Origin: Pseudomonadota bacterium | GTDB lineage: Bacteria; Desulfobacterota; Desulfobulbia; Desulfobulbales; Desulfobulbaceae | Direction: 5' to 3' | Assembly (NCBI GenBank): GCA_009778235.1 | Contig: WRKE01000164.1 | Span: forward strand, 1 to 5,783 | DNA length: 5,783 bases | Shown: positions 5,242 to 5,783 of the stretch, one piece after another | Layout: each line of letters opens with the position of its first letter | Numbering within the stretch: position 1 is the first letter of the stretch | The notes under the pieces: model-generated | What the model was told of the DNA's origin: nothing | Seen by the model: the letters and a program-made list of their open reading frames with translations, nothing else | Database searches by the model: none | Program-made: the position numbers and the translations under genes

Positions 5242-5783
5242 ATGGCCATATTTGTTACCGGCGGGGCCGGCTTCATCGGCAGCAATTTTGTCCTCGACTG
5301 GCGCAAACAGTCCGATGAGCCCATCATCAACCTCGATGCCCTGACCTATGCGGGCAATCTGGAGAACCTCGCCTCGCTAGAGGGCGACGACCGGCATGTT
5401 TTTGTCAAGGGCGACATCGGTGACTCTGCTCTGGTCGCTGACCTGCTGACCCGGCACCGGCCGCGGGCGGTCGTTCATTTTGCCGCGGAATCCCATGTCG
5501 ACCGCAGCATCCTTGGGCCGGACGATTTCATCCAGACCAATATTGTGGGCACCTTCCGCCTGCTGGAGGCGGCAAGGGCCTACTGGAGAGGCTTGGCGGC
5601 GAAAGACCGGGAAGGCTTTCGTTTCCTGCAGGTGTCGACCGACGAGGTCTACGGAACTCTTGCGCCCAATGCCCCGGCCTTCACCGAGACCAACCGGTAT
5701 GAACCCAACAGCCCCTATGCCGCCAGCAAGGCGGCGAGCGACCACCTGGTACGGGCCTATCACCACACCTATGGACTGCCGGT
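5242..5783 (+). CDS. rfbB: dTDP-glucose 4,6-dehydratase, N-terminal part (cut by window end)
   Basis: The 180 visible residues are a typical RmlB/RfbB: an extended short-chain dehydrogenase with the NAD-binding GGAGFIGSN (7-15), LDALTYAGN (31-39), the strongly conserved AAESHVDRS (81-89), the catalytic STDEVYG (132-138, with T133, D134 and E135 as the dehydration residues) and YAASK (Y159, K163). Residue spacing agrees with the E. coli enzyme. It converts dTDP-D-glucose to dTDP-4-keto-6-deoxyglucose in the cytoplasm, the second step of dTDP-L-rhamnose and related sugar synthesis for O-antigen or exopolysaccharide. The ATG at 5242 is the only possible ATG, because an in-frame TGA lies at 5236-5238; the ribosome-binding site is poor. 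Composition is GC-rich like the left half of the window. It probably heads an rml-type operon beyond the edge. About half the usual ~350 residues are missing. Confidence 0.95.
   Translation, partial: MAIFVTGGAGFIGSNFVLDWRKQSDEPIINLDALTYAGNLENLASLEGDDRHVFVKGDIGDSALVADLLTRHRPRAVVHFAAESHVDRSILGPDDFIQTNIVGTFRLLEAARAYWRGLAAKDREGFRFLQVSTDEVYGTLAPNAPAFTETNRYEPNSPYAASKAASDHLVRAYHHTYGLP

Overview
The window looks like a chromosomal stretch of a GC-rich Gram-negative bacterium. It carries a diderm-type lipoprotein signal, a CcdA/DsbD-type membrane protein, a cardiolipin-synthase-like phospholipase D and a dTDP-sugar (O-antigen/exopolysaccharide) gene. A sulfate-reducer-like Desulfobacterota host is a reasonable guess, but nothing here proves the taxonomy. 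No tRNA, rRNA, CRISPR array, transposase or integrase was found.

Layout. The left 3.3 kb is read on the minus strand. From right to left it holds a two-HKD phospholipase D/cardiolipin synthase-like protein (3318-2140), a short stand-alone hydantoinase/oxoprolinase-family ASKHA protein (1955-327), and the first 75 residues of a CcdA/DsbD-family thiol-disulfide membrane transporter (227-1, cut by the window edge). The gaps between them (184 bp and 99 bp) each contain a plausible promoter. They may therefore be three separate transcription units in the same direction rather than one tight operon.

The right part is read on the plus strand. A small GNAT-family acetyltransferase (3517-3795) is divergent from the phospholipase gene. 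After a 292-bp AT-rich gap comes an unrecognised 344-residue predicted lipoprotein (4088-5122). Last is the 5' part of rfbB/rmlB, dTDP-glucose 4,6-dehydratase (5242 to the window end), which probably opens a nucleotide-sugar operon continuing to the right.

The unusual part is 3.8-5.2 kb. The lipoprotein gene is much poorer in GC than its neighbours (for example 18 of 60 bases at 4681-4740, against 49 of 60 at 1201-1260), but its last ~70 codons return to host-like composition. It contains small internal duplications: twin AT palindromes 27 bp apart and a 15-bp unit present three times. A 14-bp word occurs both inside the gene and just after it, with a 10-bp core also just before it. A long imperfect inverted repeat overlaps its stop codon. 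These fit recently acquired or fast-evolving accessory DNA between ordinary housekeeping genes. No functional link among all the genes is evident beyond a shared cell-envelope theme (membrane thiol chemistry, phospholipid, lipoprotein, surface sugar).
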